DNA of 64,000 nucleotides from Diphasiastrum complanatum (GCA_029204225.1 CM055093.1:48175241-48239240), one strand, 5' to 3'. Shown: positions 1-11,792, numbered from the stretch's first letter. Notes: a model not told the origin generated them from the letters alone. Numbers and translations are program-made.

Positions 1-248
1 CAAATGTGTTTTTCGGAAGGAAAAATGTAGTATCGATCTATAGTCATCATAGTATCATGTAAGACTATTTTCTTTCCAGCAAAGCACGCAAACCAATTTT
101 TCTTAGAAGTATACGATCATTCAACCATTTAGTAGATAGATTTTATACCCTAGCTAGCAGTATCCTCCATCCAAATCTTTTAAATAGCCTTCACAGGTTT
201 CCTCTCATCCAAGCAGAGATGGCAACAATAGAGAAGCAAGCCATGAGA

Positions 249-1200
<952 letters not shown>

Positions 1201-1317
1201 TGGCTTAGATGTGGTTATGTAAAAGGCTTTTACTTATGATACTATCATTGAGGTATGTTCCATTAATAGAGTAAACTTTAAAATAAAGAGAGACGTTGAT
1301 CATTGAGGGAGAGAGTT

Positions 1318-1545
1318 AAAATAGCAATGATTGACTTATACAGTGCTTTCTAATTTTTGATGGTACCACGTGTGCTCAATTCTAGAATTATCGGGCCGTC
1401 TTTCTTTTACGAGCCCTTTGAGTGCTCTTAAGCAACTTTATCTTTGTATTTGCTTATTAGTGTGAATATACAGTTTGGAGAGTGCAATTCTGTTGTCTTG
1501 TCTTGTTGCACTTGACGTTGTGCTGTGGTGATTGATTCGGTCAGA
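1318..1545 (+). repeat. copia LTR segment (family C), 3' LTR remnant
   Basis: This segment follows the RNase H debris and is closely similar, in reverse complement, to 3800-4040. Shared landmarks are GGTACCACGTGTGCTCAATT-like sequence, a TCTAGAATTATCGGGCCGTC block and a GTGGTGATTGATTC end. Homology stops at about 1545, before the LTR 3' end that is visible in the other copy. Confidence 0.7.
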
Positions 1546-1988
1546 GGTAGACTAGTCAGGTGATCTTTCAATTAGAGTCAAGTTACATCTTTTTCTTCTA
1601 TAGTGATATGTAGGTCTAGAACCTATCAAGAAGCATATGCAGCTACTCTTCTAGGTCTAAGATTCTCAACTCATCCATTCTCTTTTTGTCATCTAGTAGA
1701 GAGATAGAGGCAATGTTGCACATAGAATGATCTCTCTCTCCATGAGTTCTAGAAGGCCTCTTGTAGTATAAATAAGGTGGCTTTGTAAACTTCCATTTCA
1801 TCCATTTGATGTGCAATGATAGTTAGATTGTAATGAATGTTCTTGCCTTGTTGCTAACTAGCTTGCCAATGTTTTCCATCACATTGTTTTTGGATTAGAA
1901 GCTAGTTTAGTGTGCAATCATTCATTCTCTTGATCCTTTGTACTTGCTACAGATTCACACATGTGAAAACCTCTCCTGGTATCAGATC
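1546..1988 (+). repeat. possible LTR relic with TATA box and primer-site-like motif
   Basis: A TATAAATA box lies at 1767-1774 and TGGTATCAGATC at 1977-1988, one base from the standard plant copia primer site. The segment between includes an imperfect CACACATGTG palindrome. The arrangement is that of the 3' half of a 5' LTR. No partner LTR was found in the window. Confidence 0.4.
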
Positions 1989-3779
1989 TTGAATAGGAGA
2001 ATACACATCTAATCATTGCTTTGTGAAATGGAATGATTTTTCATCATTGTTGGTGTCATTTTGCCTCTTAGTAGCACTCAATTTTAAGCTAACAAGTTCC
2101 ACTCTCTTCGTCATCTAATGATGCATCTTTTACATTGATTTTAGAGCTGTACGACTTGCTGTAGCAGCACGTGTGAAGGCTCTAATCAAGATTGAGGGGT
2201 GTCTATGTTACTTTTCATCTTTTCCATCCGTGTTGCATATGAATGGAGAGCTAATCAAGTGTAGATTGTGATGCAAATTTCTCACCCTCCAAATGTCTCT
2301 TTATAAACTCGCTATATTTGTTCTTGAAAATATCCATGAAAGTATTTTATGGTCCTCTTTCAAGACCTGCAGAGACGCAAGTAATGCATGACATGTCAAC
2401 AAAAACTGGCAAGGTATGAATTGTAAATAACGATATTCTAAATGAAAATTGAAATGTACACTTGGAATGCCGCCAATCGCCATATGTTATTTTCTGATTC
2501 AACACTAAACGTTCGATCATTTGTATATGAAATTTTGTTCATCAAAGTAACACTCAATCGTTCCAAATTTTCACCCTTGATGATTTCAGGCCAACCGTGA
2601 TGTCAGAAATAAAAAATAATGACCTACAATTTTTGCTTACCAGGCCACCCGCCACTTTTCCGCCAAATTGAAAGCCAAATTGATGTCGCCTCCTGAAATG
2701 CTCCTTGTCACCAACTCCTAACTACGTGCCCAATGGAATGGTGAAATCACTCTTGGCATGCTCCGGACACTTTCTCCGTGACAATCACTCTGTTTTGACG
2801 TACCGTACTTGTAGGTACAGTCAGGGTGCTCTTCGTTTGGAGGCTATAGCCTTTCATTTGGCCCAAATAGGCTAAAGGAGGTAAAAATAGGGGCACTTTA
2901 AGTCTTTGAACTGTCTTTTCACCTTGAAGGGACTTCACTCTTCACCAACTTTAGAACCCAACTCAAATTTCAGGATGAATATTTTTAAAGAAGTTGTGTC
3001 TTCTGCACTTCAGGCCCTTTCAAATGAAGTTCAAGTTGGAACTCAACAAATCCAATGGTTACTTGATATGTGACGGCCTAGATCACTCCTTGACCAGTCG
3101 ATTTCAGGCGTTGATCACTATCACTCCAGATCCAACGACTCGCCCTCCTCTTCATGCGCAACCACCGCCCCCGCAGCCGCTGATCACTTGGAGACACTAC
3201 CCTCCTCCTTGCTCTAGCTGCGCGCGAGCGTCCAGGGCTTTCCATGTTTGGCTTCAGCTATGGTGAAGGGTTTTAAACCCTCTTTCCTGCTCTTTAGAAT
3301 CTGACCATGCTTCCAAACCTGTGCGCGGCTGCCCACGGCCAATTGATAGACTACTTCCCACACTAGGACGCCCAATTGCATACTTTCACAACTGCGAAAA
3401 AGGTTATGAACTGAGAAAGATCTGAGTTGCTACTCCTCCAAACCCTGGCTGTCAAGGAATACAACTTTCTTGAAACTTTCTTAGCCCTTGTCTCTGATTT
3501 TCAGCAGTTCTGAATCAGATTGAGGTCGCCCTACTATCACTAATCCATAGCTTCAAAACGTTTTCAAAACGATCAAGGATTAATTGCACACAAGTCACAA
3601 ACTCCAAGTAGCCTTCCTAGGGAATTTCGGACTTCCATTTTTGGTTGCTTTCTGATTCAACTGACAATTCCCTGTCTCTGAATCCTTTTACAGTTTCGAG
3701 CTATTTTGTGCTTCCCAGCCAGCAAACCATCGTGAATTCACAGCTCTCCATTCCTGTCCGGTGATTGTAGCCACCAAGG
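1989..3779. other. no gene recognised; probable retroelement leader
   Basis: Only short, unconvincing ORFs. The right part (about 2950-3779) lies immediately inside the family-C primer site on the minus strand and is probably the untranslated leader of that element. Nothing recognisable was seen at 2000-2950. Confidence 0.4.
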
Positions 3780-4041
3780 GCTTTGATACCAAGTTGAGAA
3801 TACAGTTTAAAACTCGATTGAATCAATCACCACAACACTACGTCAAGTGCAATAAGACAAGACAACAGAATTGCACTCCCAAAAACTGTATATTCACACT
3901 AATAAGCAAGTACAAAGATAAAGTTGCTTAAGAGCACTCAAAGGGCTTGTAAAAGAAAGACGGCCCGATAATTCTAGAATTGAGCACACGTGGTACCGTA
4001 AAAAATTAGTAAGCACTGTATAAGTCGATCATTGCAATGAT
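3780..4041 (-). repeat. family C 5' LTR end plus primer-binding site, minus strand
   Basis: On the minus strand an LTR segment runs from about 4040 to 3792 and ends in ..TATTCTCAACT. TGGTATCAAAGC follows at once (3791 to 3780), a common plant copia primer site. It is the inverted partner of 1318-1545. Its right edge is the breakpoint of an inversion: copia-A gag sequence starts abruptly at about 4042-4045. Confidence 0.75.
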
Positions 4042-4074
4042 AGGCTTACCTCAAGTAACTATTCATTATGGAAA

Positions 4075-7000
4075 GTGAGGATGGAGTCACTTCTTGAGAT
4101 GAATGATATTTTGGATATTGTTGTAGGATTGGAGGAGAGACCAGCACAACAAGATCAATTGAGGTATGACAAGAAGGCCAAGAAGGCTCTACACATGATA
4201 AAGATGAATGTTACCAATGAACTTCTCAAGGAAGTTGGTAAGTGCACATCATCTTTGAAAGCTTGGAATCTATTGAAGAAGCTTTATGAATCCAAGTCTA
4301 CTTCTAGAGTGTTGACTCTAAGAAGGCAAATCTTTTCTTGTTTGCAAAAGAATGAAGAAAGTCCAAGTACGTTTGTTTTGAGAATGAAAGCATTGAATGA
4401 TGAGTTAGCTTGCATAGATGAAAGCATTAAGGAAGGAGAGCTTATTCAAGTGATTCTTAATGGCTTGTTGGATGCTCATGCTAACATTGTTCAAAGTATT
4501 GTTATTCAAAAGACTTTGCCAAGTTTGATGGATCTTCAAGAGATCTTGATCAATGAGGAATATAGGCTTCAAGCAAGAGGTGGATCTACATCGACACTTC
4601 AAGAGGATGCTATGTTCACAAAGGGCAAATTCAAGGGCAAAACCAAAAGCAAGTGGTCTAAAGGGCAAGATCAAGTGGATGCTTCTTCAAGTGGCAAAAA
4701 GAAGGATAGATCAAAGCTCAAGTGCTTCTATTGTGGCATCAAAGGACACTTTGCAAGTGAGTGCTACAAGAAGAAGAGAGATCAAGGAGACAAGCAAGGT
4801 AATCTTACTCTTGATGAGGATGGTTTGGATGTGCAAGATGCAAATGATGATGCTTTTGTGATGTCTTCATGTACGCTTGCTAATGATGGAGATCTAAATC
4901 CTTGGTGGATTGATAGTGGAGAAACTTCACACATGACCTTTCACAAAGAATACTTCACTTCTTTGTTGGCATATGGAGATGACAAGAGGGTGATCTACAC
5001 GGCCAATGATGGTGAGTGTGCAATCAAAGGGATTGGCACAATTCCTATTTCTCTTTCTACAAATAGGAATGTTCATTTGGAGGATGTCTTGTTTATTCCA
5101 TCTATTACCAAGAATTTGCTTAGTGTGAGTCAAATGCTAAGTAAGGGCCTCAAGGTGGAGTTTGATGGAGATGCTTGTTTGATCAAAAGGAAGGATGTCT
5201 TGATTGGAAAAGGTAAAAGGCAAGGAAAGTTGTTCAAACTTGATGCTTGTGTTATTGCTAACCAAGTTGGATGTGTTGCAAGGGAGCAAATTTCTATTCA
5301 AGAGGTTTGGCACAAAAGGATGGGACACCTCAACTTCAAGTCATTGGAGGTAATGGCAAGGAAGAAGGTTGTGATTGGTCTTCCAAGTTCTTTAAGTAAT
5401 GACAAGCATGTTTGTGAGTCTTGTGCTTTGTCTAAGTCACATAGACTACCTTATACTAGATCTATTTCTAGATCTACAAGGCCTTTTCAACTTGTACATT
5501 CGGATATTCATGGATTCACTACAATTAGCAATAGTGGAGCTAAGATGTATGTAACATTCATTGATGATTTTAGTAGATTTTGTTGGATCTATCTACTAAA
5601 GAGCAAGGATGAAGTGTATGATGTCTTTGTCAAGTTCAAGAATGCAAGGGAGAACCAATTCTCCACAAAGGTCAAGTGCTTGAGAGGTGACAATGGTGGT
5701 GAGTACATATCTAACAAGCTCATGGCCTTTTGTGATGAGCATGGGATCAAGAGGGAGTATACAACATCAAGGACTCCACAAAATGGAGTGGCTGAAAGGA
5801 AGAATAGGACTTTATGTGAAAGTGCTAAAGCTATGAGGTTAAGTGCTAATCTTGACAAACCATTTTGGGATCAAGCTTTGTTGTGTGCCAATTTCTTGTG
5901 CAATAGGTGGCCGAGTGCTATTTTGGATGGAAGGACACCTTTTGAGATGCTATTCAAGAGGAGGCCGAGTGTAAACTTTCTAAGAACCTTTGGATGCACA
6001 TGCTATGTCAACATTACTCTTGATGATAGGACCAAGGAGGATCCATCTTCAAGAAGAGGTATTTTTGTTGGATATAGTGAGGTGAGTAAAGCCTACAAGG
6101 TTTACATTCCTTCTACTAACAGAGTGATTGTTGGTAGAGATGTCATTTTTGATGAGGGAAACATTCCAAAGGTGTCTTCAAGCATGATTGATGGTAAAGT
6201 AAATGGATCTAACATTCTTGATGTTGATGAGAAGGATCCTACTTTGGATGGTGGTGATGATGGACCTTCATCAAGTCAAAAGCCAAGGAGAACATCAAGA
6301 GAAAGACAAGTACCTTCAAGGCTCACATATAATCAAAAGGGTAAGCAAGTAGTTTCTGGAAATTATGTTGCTTTCCTAACCTCTTTGGATGAGCCTACAA
6401 GTGTAGATCAAGCAAGGAAAGAAGAGGAGTGGATCGAAGCAATGGATCTTGAGTATCGATCTCTTATGAAGAGTGGAACATCTTTTGGAAGATCTTCTTG
6501 TGTACATGGAGCTATGCAAGTGGATGGATGTTATCTTGCTGTAAAATCAAGTAATGGATCTGGAAAACAAAGTTTGTTCAATGACTTTGATGATCAAGTT
6601 GAAGATCAAGAAGTTGATCTCGAAGCGCTTCAACTAGTCAAAAGAGAAGGTGGCAATTTGGAGCTAGTCAAGAGCATCAAAAGAGAGGTAATTGGCAAAG
6701 GTGTTATGGATCTGTTTTTGCAGCATATTGAAGACTCAAGTAAGGTCAAAGGAGCAGCAAGGAAGTGTTGTTCAAGTTTACTTTACTTGTTCTATCTCAT
6801 GTTTGAGCAATTTCATGTGGATGTGTGCAAATTGTCAAGATATGGTAAAACTAGCTACATTGGTGAGCATTGTTTTGATGTTGGATTTTTACTAGCATTC
6901 TTGGCTGATTTTGCTGATGGAAATGAAGCTATTGGAGGTTCATTATGTCACTCATCCATGGCTAAGTTCTCAAGTATTGAGCTACTTGGTGCCAATACTT

Positions 7001-7554
7001 GGAGATTGTCAATTTTTGGTGAATTCATGGTCATTTTCTTGTGTCAAGTAGATCTTGAAGATGGACTAGTGCAAACTACTTGGTTTATGGAGTCATGTGG
7101 TGCTGGATTGGCATCATTAATGTACTCACCTACTCATGGATCTCCAAGGTTTGATGGTTTCTTGTGGCAAGATGAAGATGGAGGCTCATTCATGGAGTAT
7201 CATGGTGGATACAAGGCAACAAAGGACAAAGGAGGAGGAGACATGCAAGCAAAAGTTGATCACTCACATTTATTGTTTGTTTGCTGTATTTTTCCAGAGG
7301 GTTCAGAGTTGGAAGCATGGTGGAATCATTTCATTTACATTCTATTTGATTCTTCATGTTCTAGTCACATTTTTACATGTAAAATTGATGTAAGAAATAG
7401 TAAAGCATCCCAAGTGGACACTATTCTCTATGGTTGTTTCTATTTTGAGCATTACATGATCATTGAAAGGAGATCTATTCTTAGGAAGAAGATCATTCTT
7501 ATGATGGATCAAAGTTCTATTGGCAAAAACTATGCTAGGAGCATTGGAAGCTAG
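4075..7554 (+). CDS. copia-A gag-protease-integrase polyprotein with RT replaced by an unknown open segment
   Basis: An open frame of 1159 codons. Gag homology begins upstream of the first ATG, at about 4045, so the true start is on the other side of the inversion breakpoint (minus strand near 15.9 kb). Order: Gag UBN2-like domain (residues 1-170); CCHC zinc knuckle C217-C220-H225-C230; protease motif at D280 reading DSGE, where DSGA is usual; pre-integrase zinc module H413/H418/C447/C450; integrase core D477, D539, E574 with the GDNGGEY and TPQNGVAERKNRT blocks intact. After about residue 800 (LEYRSLMKSGT) the expected reverse transcriptase is absent. Some 360 codons of unrelated, still open sequence follow. 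RNase H lies downstream in another frame. Integrase and gag look functional; the protein cannot reverse transcribe by itself. The E for A in the protease motif may impair cleavage. Confidence 0.85.
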   Translation: MRMESLLEMNDILDIVVGLEERPAQQDQLRYDKKAKKALHMIKMNVTNELLKEVGKCTSSLKAWNLLKKLYESKSTSRVLTLRRQIFSCLQKNEESPSTFVLRMKALNDELACIDESIKEGELIQVILNGLLDAHANIVQSIVIQKTLPSLMDLQEILINEEYRLQARGGSTSTLQEDAMFTKGKFKGKTKSKWSKGQDQVDASSSGKKKDRSKLKCFYCGIKGHFASECYKKKRDQGDKQGNLTLDEDGLDVQDANDDAFVMSSCTLANDGDLNPWWIDSGETSHMTFHKEYFTSLLAYGDDKRVIYTANDGECAIKGIGTIPISLSTNRNVHLEDVLFIPSITKNLLSVSQMLSKGLKVEFDGDACLIKRKDVLIGKGKRQGKLFKLDACVIANQVGCVAREQISIQEVWHKRMGHLNFKSLEVMARKKVVIGLPSSLSNDKHVCESCALSKSHRLPYTRSISRSTRPFQLVHSDIHGFTTISNSGAKMYVTFIDDFSRFCWIYLLKSKDEVYDVFVKFKNARENQFSTKVKCLRGDNGGEYISNKLMAFCDEHGIKREYTTSRTPQNGVAERKNRTLCESAKAMRLSANLDKPFWDQALLCANFLCNRWPSAILDGRTPFEMLFKRRPSVNFLRTFGCTCYVNITLDDRTKEDPSSRRGIFVGYSEVSKAYKVYIPSTNRVIVGRDVIFDEGNIPKVSSSMIDGKVNGSNILDVDEKDPTLDGGDDGPSSSQKPRRTSRERQVPSRLTYNQKGKQVVSGNYVAFLTSLDEPTSVDQARKEEEWIEAMDLEYRSLMKSGTSFGRSSCVHGAMQVDGCYLAVKSSNGSGKQSLFNDFDDQVEDQEVDLEALQLVKREGGNLELVKSIKREVIGKGVMDLFLQHIEDSSKVKGAARKCCSSLLYLFYLMFEQFHVDVCKLSRYGKTSYIGEHCFDVGFLLAFLADFADGNEAIGGSLCHSSMAKFSSIELLGANTWRLSIFGEFMVIFLCQVDLEDGLVQTTWFMESCGAGLASLMYSPTHGSPRFDGFLWQDEDGGSFMEYHGGYKATKDKGGGDMQAKVDHSHLLFVCCIFPEGSELEAWWNHFIYILFDSSCSSHIFTCKIDVRNSKASQVDTILYGCFYFEHYMIIERRSILRKKIILMMDQSSIGKNYARSIGS

Positions 7555-7557
7555 TAA
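6473..7557 (+). other. unknown 1.08-kb segment replacing reverse transcriptase in copia-A
   Basis: This segment stands where copia RT should be, between LEYRSLMK and VLRYIIGTRDFGILYE. None of the RT landmarks occur in any forward frame (no KARLVAKG-like, FLNG, GLKQAPRAWY-like or YVDD motif). It stays open for about 360 codons in the gag frame, which chance would not give in such AT-rich DNA, yet it ends out of phase with RNase H. Visible content is acidic and mixed-hydrophobic, with several cysteines and a few aromatic-rich stretches; I recognise no domain. Candidate explanations are capture of a host transcript, as known for maize Bs1, or a family-specific extra ORF of a non-autonomous lineage. 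Confidence 0.75.
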
Positions 7558-7560
7558 AGC

Positions 7561-8126
7561 GAGTTTTGAGGTACATCATTGGAACTCGAGATTTTGGCAT
7601 ATTGTATGAGGGATCATCACCTAATCTTTTTGGATTTTCAGATTTGGACTGTGCTGGAGATGTAATGGATATGAAATCCATTAGTTCTTATTGTATTTTC
7701 ATAGGTGATGGAGCTATATCATGGATGTCAAAGAAACAAGCCACTATCTCATTATCATCTAGTGAGGCCGAGTACAAAGCTCTTACACATTGCACAAAGG
7801 AGATGGTATGGATCAAAAGGATGATCAAGGATCCTCACTTGCTGGATTTTTCACAGAGCCCAATAATCTTTTGTGACAATCAATCAGCCCAAAGAATGGC
7901 ATCCAATCCTATCTTTCATGCTAGGAGCAAGCATATTGAGATACAATATCATTTTGTGAGGGAGCGAGTCATTGCAAAGGAGGTGGAGCTTCAACATGTG
8001 TCTTCAAGGGAATGTGTAGCTGATATCTTCACCAAAGCATTGGGAAAAGACTTGTTCATGAAGCATAGGACTTCACTTGGAGTATTATCAAAGTCTATGC
8101 TAAAACTAGTTGAAGAGGGAGTGTGA
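7561..8126 (+). CDS. copia-A RNase H domain
   Basis: Open frame of about 186 codons covering the end of the RT connection and RNase H: LRYIIGTRDFGILYEG, the catalytic-region SDLDCAGD, SSSEAEYKAL, IIFCDNQSA and ARSKHIEIQYHFVRE, then VADIFTKALGKDLF. All the usual blocks are intact. It ends in the first bases of the 3' LTR, just after the polypurine tract. It is in a different frame from the upstream polyprotein, so in this copy it would need separate translation or is not made. Length and motifs fit the copia RNase H C-terminus; the RT it belongs to is missing upstream. Confidence 0.85.
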
Positions 8127-8772
8127 AAGATTCAACTAGTTTCATCACATTTTGCAATATTTCCATATTTGGCATATTGAGGCCAAAACTTGTTTTAGAC
8201 TTAGAGGTTGACTTTTCAAAGTTCATTAGTCTAAATTTCATTTGAATAAAAACTTTTTGAAAGTGTGGGAAAGATAGAATGCGAGTTTGAGTAGATTCAA
8301 TTTGAATAAGTTGGGTACATTGAATCTAGACCCAAAATTGGTAGGGTTAGCATTTTGGTGGGAAAGCCAAGTGGCCAAATAGGGTTTGGACCTGCTATAA
8401 AAGGATGTAACTCGTGGAGAGAGTCATTTTCTCTCTTCTCTATCTCATTTCATGCTTATACATGGTTCTCTTGGGTTCTACTATCCATTGGTGCACTATC
8501 TTGGTGATTGCTTGCAATTCTATGTGTAGAATGATCTATATTTGTTATTTTTGGATCCACACGTGTGAAATATAGTAGCTTGCTGGTTTTGTACGGACGG
8601 CAACAGTACATAATCATTTCATTCAAGTTTGATCAAGTTCTATTAGTGTTTGCATCTCAAATTGTGTGTAGATGCTGATTTTTTCTACATTGGTGAAATT
8701 GGTAGTGTATTTCTCTTTCTAACCAAGGATCATTCAAGTAGATTGGATCTTAAGGATCTGAAATCTTTCACA
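8122..8772 (+). repeat. copia-A 3' LTR (651 bp)
   Basis: Begins TGTGAAAGATTC and ends GAAATCTTTCACA, with inverted ends. A TATA-like GCTATAAAAGG lies near 8395 and a CACACGTGTG palindrome near 8560. It pairs with the minus-strand LTR at 16391-17031. The 5-bp duplication CATGG follows at 8773. Confidence 0.93.
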
Positions 8773-9399
8773 CATGGCACCAATCTAATGATTGCATGAG
8801 CCAAATATTTTGAATAGGTGTCACATCCCATGTGTAGAGGACAGCTCACACGTGTGGAAATAGCTGAAGTAGGTGAGCTTTTGCTTTTAGAAGATTTCCA
8901 TGAAGATCTCCATATAGTAGGAAGATAGACCAAAAATGCCCAAAATGGAAAGTTTTGATCCAAGTGTCAAATTGCATGATGGTGACAAGACATCCTCACA
9001 CGTGTGAGATCTGATACATGATCAGTACCTCAAGCTCCAAAAGTGTATATATAGAGGCTTATTTGGCCATAATCAATGTGAGACACCAATATTGGTTTTG
9101 GAAGCAATTTTGAGTGATTCTCTCCATTTGTCTACATTTGTTTTGATTGTTTTGAGAATCTATCAATGTGTGCTTAATTTTCAGGTTGGAGTCCGTACTC
9201 AGACAGTGTTTCACACGTGTGAAACCAGAAAGTACACCTACCTTCAATTAATGATTGTTCTTGTTAGGATTTTATGTCTAGAATTGATCTAGATTGATCT
9301 TAATCTCAAGTAGATTGATAGATCAAGTAACCTAACAACCAATCCCTCTTGAGGATCAGATTAGGATCCACTCTTGGTCCTTTTTGTACTTTTTGCACA
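8773..9399 (+). repeat. LTR B, distal part of the copia-B 3' LTR
   Basis: Matches 25502-26053 in the same orientation and, at its left end, the reverse complement of 28140-28193 and 28849-28870. Ends TACTTTTTGCACA. Contains three CACACGTGTG palindromes (8829, 8996, 9211 region) and a TATATATAG box near 9045. Its proximal part is at 17032-17231 on the minus strand; copia-A separates the two. Confidence 0.85.
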
Positions 9400-9824
9400 T
9401 GCATTTTAGTGATCAGTGCTTGAGAGTATAAGTTTGAATCTACTTAATTTACTAGAGTCGTTCTATAGTAGATAGACATCGTTATAAATAGTAAATCTAT
9501 GTACAAGTAGGTGGATTGTCAACGTCGTGCTTCTGATCGCGACGTGGGTTGCAATCAATTGACAGTACATGGATCAAACTTTTTTTGTATTGAACTTGAT
9601 TTGACTTGATGAGGGAGTCGAGTGAGTCAAGAAAGTCAAGTAAGTCGAGAGTCGATGGAGTTGAGTAAGTCAAGTCAATCAATGGAGTCAAGTGTCAAGT
9701 GTCAATGGAGTGTCGAGTGAGTCGATGGAGTCGATTGTCGAGTAAGTCGAATGTGTTGATGTTGAAGTCAAAGTTGATGGAGTCGGACTTCGACAAATCT
9801 CGGGATGCTCATTACTGAGTGGAG
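9400..9824. repeat. degenerate GAGTCGA-rich tandem repeat
   Basis: Between about 9600 and 9790 variants of GAGTCGA(T/A)G and GAGTCAA recur every 8-20 bp without a strict period. No gene. Probably a decayed minisatellite in the flank of copia-B. Confidence 0.6.
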
Positions 9825-9849
9825 TTAGTATTGAGCATTAAAATCCAAC

Positions 9850-10220
9850 AAACTCAATGATGAGACGACCTGAATCAGACACATACAAGATGTGAGTTTG
9901 TGCTCGAACAATAAGAAAGCCGCATCATGAGCAGTAGATGCAAGTATCTCACAAATGGAATTGGAACTCTTGGTGCAATCTCCACTAGAAGGACATTGCA
10001 TAAGATGAGTGCCAAGAGAATAAAAACGGTGACCACAAGAGCATTTTCTCAAACCCCCCAACATCAGATAAGAAAGTCCCAATCTAACTCTAAGAGCAAT
10101 GACAAACAATTTTTAAGAAAGTCGCAAGAGTGGAATAACATGGCGTGTAACAAGCCCAGCAACAGCACTTGGGCCTACACAAGAAAGAAGACGAGGCTGA
10201 GTCTCATTGGAAGGTGAATC
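9850..10220 (-). pseudogene. fragment resembling the region after RT in a non-LTR-type element
   Basis: On the minus strand the translation reads RLLSCVGPSAVAGLVTRHV, one stop, then FVIALRVRLGLSYL, a cysteine/histidine stretch (C-x-C-G..GTHLMQCPSSGDC) and a helical tail. The string 'LLSC-GP-A..W/L', 'ALR-RLGLP' and 'C-C-G...G-H-L-CP-GG' is the usual sequence downstream of reverse transcriptase in LINE-like ORFs. I recognise this from family knowledge only. No RT catalytic block is present nearby, and the piece carries at least one stop. Confidence 0.4.
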
Positions 10221-10884
10221 ATTGAGAAGTTGTGTGTGTTAGTTGATGCCATGTCCCAAGGTGTCGATGTAGAACCTTACCACTCAAAAGGGCTTCCAGT
10301 AGAGATGTTGAGAGCCGAGTTTGAGAGCACGAGAATTACTAGTGCTAGACTGAAGTTATACATTTTGTGAGCCCCATGGTAATTCCCAAAAGATGGAAAA
10401 CCATGTGGGATCTAGTAATTTAGAACCTCTCAACTTGAATTCTATTTTTAATAGAGAGGCCTTCTATTATTATGTAAGAGGTGGAACCCAAACCTTTATA
10501 GAATGAGATTCACTCACTTGTAAGAGGTGGAATCCAAATTGTAATAGAAGTGGATTCACTAACTCGTGGTATACATAGAGGCCTCCTCCACGACTTTCCA
10601 AGCATATGTCATGTATTGAAATGCTATTGCTTTGACAATTGAAGATCCTTCTACGTGCATTTTCTTCTATGTTCCATTTTCATGCATTTAGTCTGGGTAC
10701 TTGTGTATGAATCTATTGTTGTTGTTTCTGCCTTCTTCTAGGATTGGTTTTGTAATTAGTATTAGGTAGATGTGCAAGGCTTAGTGGCTGATCTTACCCA
10801 TTCTCATTTGATTTTGCTTTGTGCTTGACTCTTTGAGGAGTTTTTATTACAAATGTTGAGTGATCAAATGTTGAGTGATATTTG
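10221..10884. other. no gene; short direct repeats
   Basis: Non-coding. GTAAGAGGTGGAAYCCAAA occurs twice (about 10477 and 10521), and CTCGTGG/CACGAC motifs flank a short hairpin near 10560-10590. It could be an LTR relic, but no partner or primer site is seen. Confidence 0.4.
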
Positions 10885-11649
10885 TGTTAGATTTCTTATG
10901 TTCAGCCTGAACAAATCGTTCAAGTAATGAGCATCTTGAAAAATCGAAGGCCAACTACATGTTTCGGACCTTCACTTTTTTTTGTTTGAGATTTTTTGTG
11001 CCTTAATCGTTTTTAAGACACCTTCGTCTTTTTTGCATTTTTTGCGCCTTCGCTAAGAAAGCGACATAGTGGCCAGAATACCTTGGAATCCATTTCAGGG
11101 CCATCTTTGTCTTTTTTGCATTCGCTCTAGAGGCACTTCGAGATTTACATACTTTCAGTTTAAGGGCACCTTCGAGGTTTTCGGATTTTTCCAATAGTGG
11201 CAGACCGACGTCGCCAATTTATCATCAACCCTAAAAACAACTGGATAGCCAAATATCCCAAGGGCAATTACCAACTTTGTACATATACAAAGACTGGCGT
11301 AAATATCATTTAATGGTCGTAAGATATTTTTGAAAACACTTGTAAATATATACTAGCTAAATCAAGCTATGTAAGACTTAATCAAAGCGTTGTCTTAACA
11401 CAATAAGAGTTATCTGTAGCAAGCGTTTTCATGCCAGCAAGCTAAAGTCATTACTTTAAGCCATTGTACTCACTGTTGATATTAATCAGAGTGCAATTTT
11501 TATCTCACTACTACGTTGTTCATATACACAATTCTATATGAATCATTCTTCTTGAATATTTTTGTTGCTAACTGTTGCGTTTCCATTCCTACATGCCCAC
11601 GCTCAAATCTTTGAGCTTCCACTGCCGATCATTCCCACGTTTTATGACA
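10885..11649 (+). repeat. copia-D 5' LTR (765 bp)
   Basis: Starts TGTTAGATTTCTTATG and ends TTTTATGACA immediately before TGGTATCAGAGC. The first 100 bp recur at 14987 with a few differences. Confidence 0.93.
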
Positions 11650-11661
11650 TGGTATCAGAGC
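11650..11661 (+). other. copia-D primer-binding site
   Basis: TGGTATCAGAGC, complementary to the 3' end of plant initiator tRNA-Met, directly after the 5' LTR. Confidence 0.93.
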
Positions 11662-11792
11662 GGGCATTTCAGTAATCTGTATTTCTATTGTGGATTATCA
11701 GTCTTGTTTCTACCCAGACGTCTCTCTAGCAAATGCACAGCCAACAATATTCTGACAATCATTGTTTCTATCAACGATCTCATTCAACCAGA

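Larger units (their letters stand above)
4042..8772 (+). mobile_element. copia-A, 3' portion (gag to 3' LTR), non-autonomous
   Basis: Gag, protease, integrase, an unrelated insert in place of reverse transcriptase, RNase H, polypurine tract (GAAGAGGGAG, 8112-8121) and a 3' LTR. The 5' LTR, primer site, leader and first gag codons of the same element are at 15878-17031 on the opposite strand, because an inversion split the element inside gag. The two outer LTR ends are flanked by the same 5 bp: CATGG at 8773-8777, and its complement CCATG at 17032-17036. The flanking sequence on both sides is LTR B, so copia-A inserted into the 3' LTR of copia-B. TSD and LTR pairing are read directly; the inversion is inferred from them. 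Confidence 0.85.

Noticed and set aside
2994-3266. 90-codon ORF with proline-rich stretch
   Set aside because: Lies in a probable retroelement leader, low complexity, no homology recognised.
6473-7554. Reading the insert in copia-A as a decayed reverse transcriptase
   Set aside because: No RT block in any forward frame, and the frame is open for about 360 codons, unlike decay.
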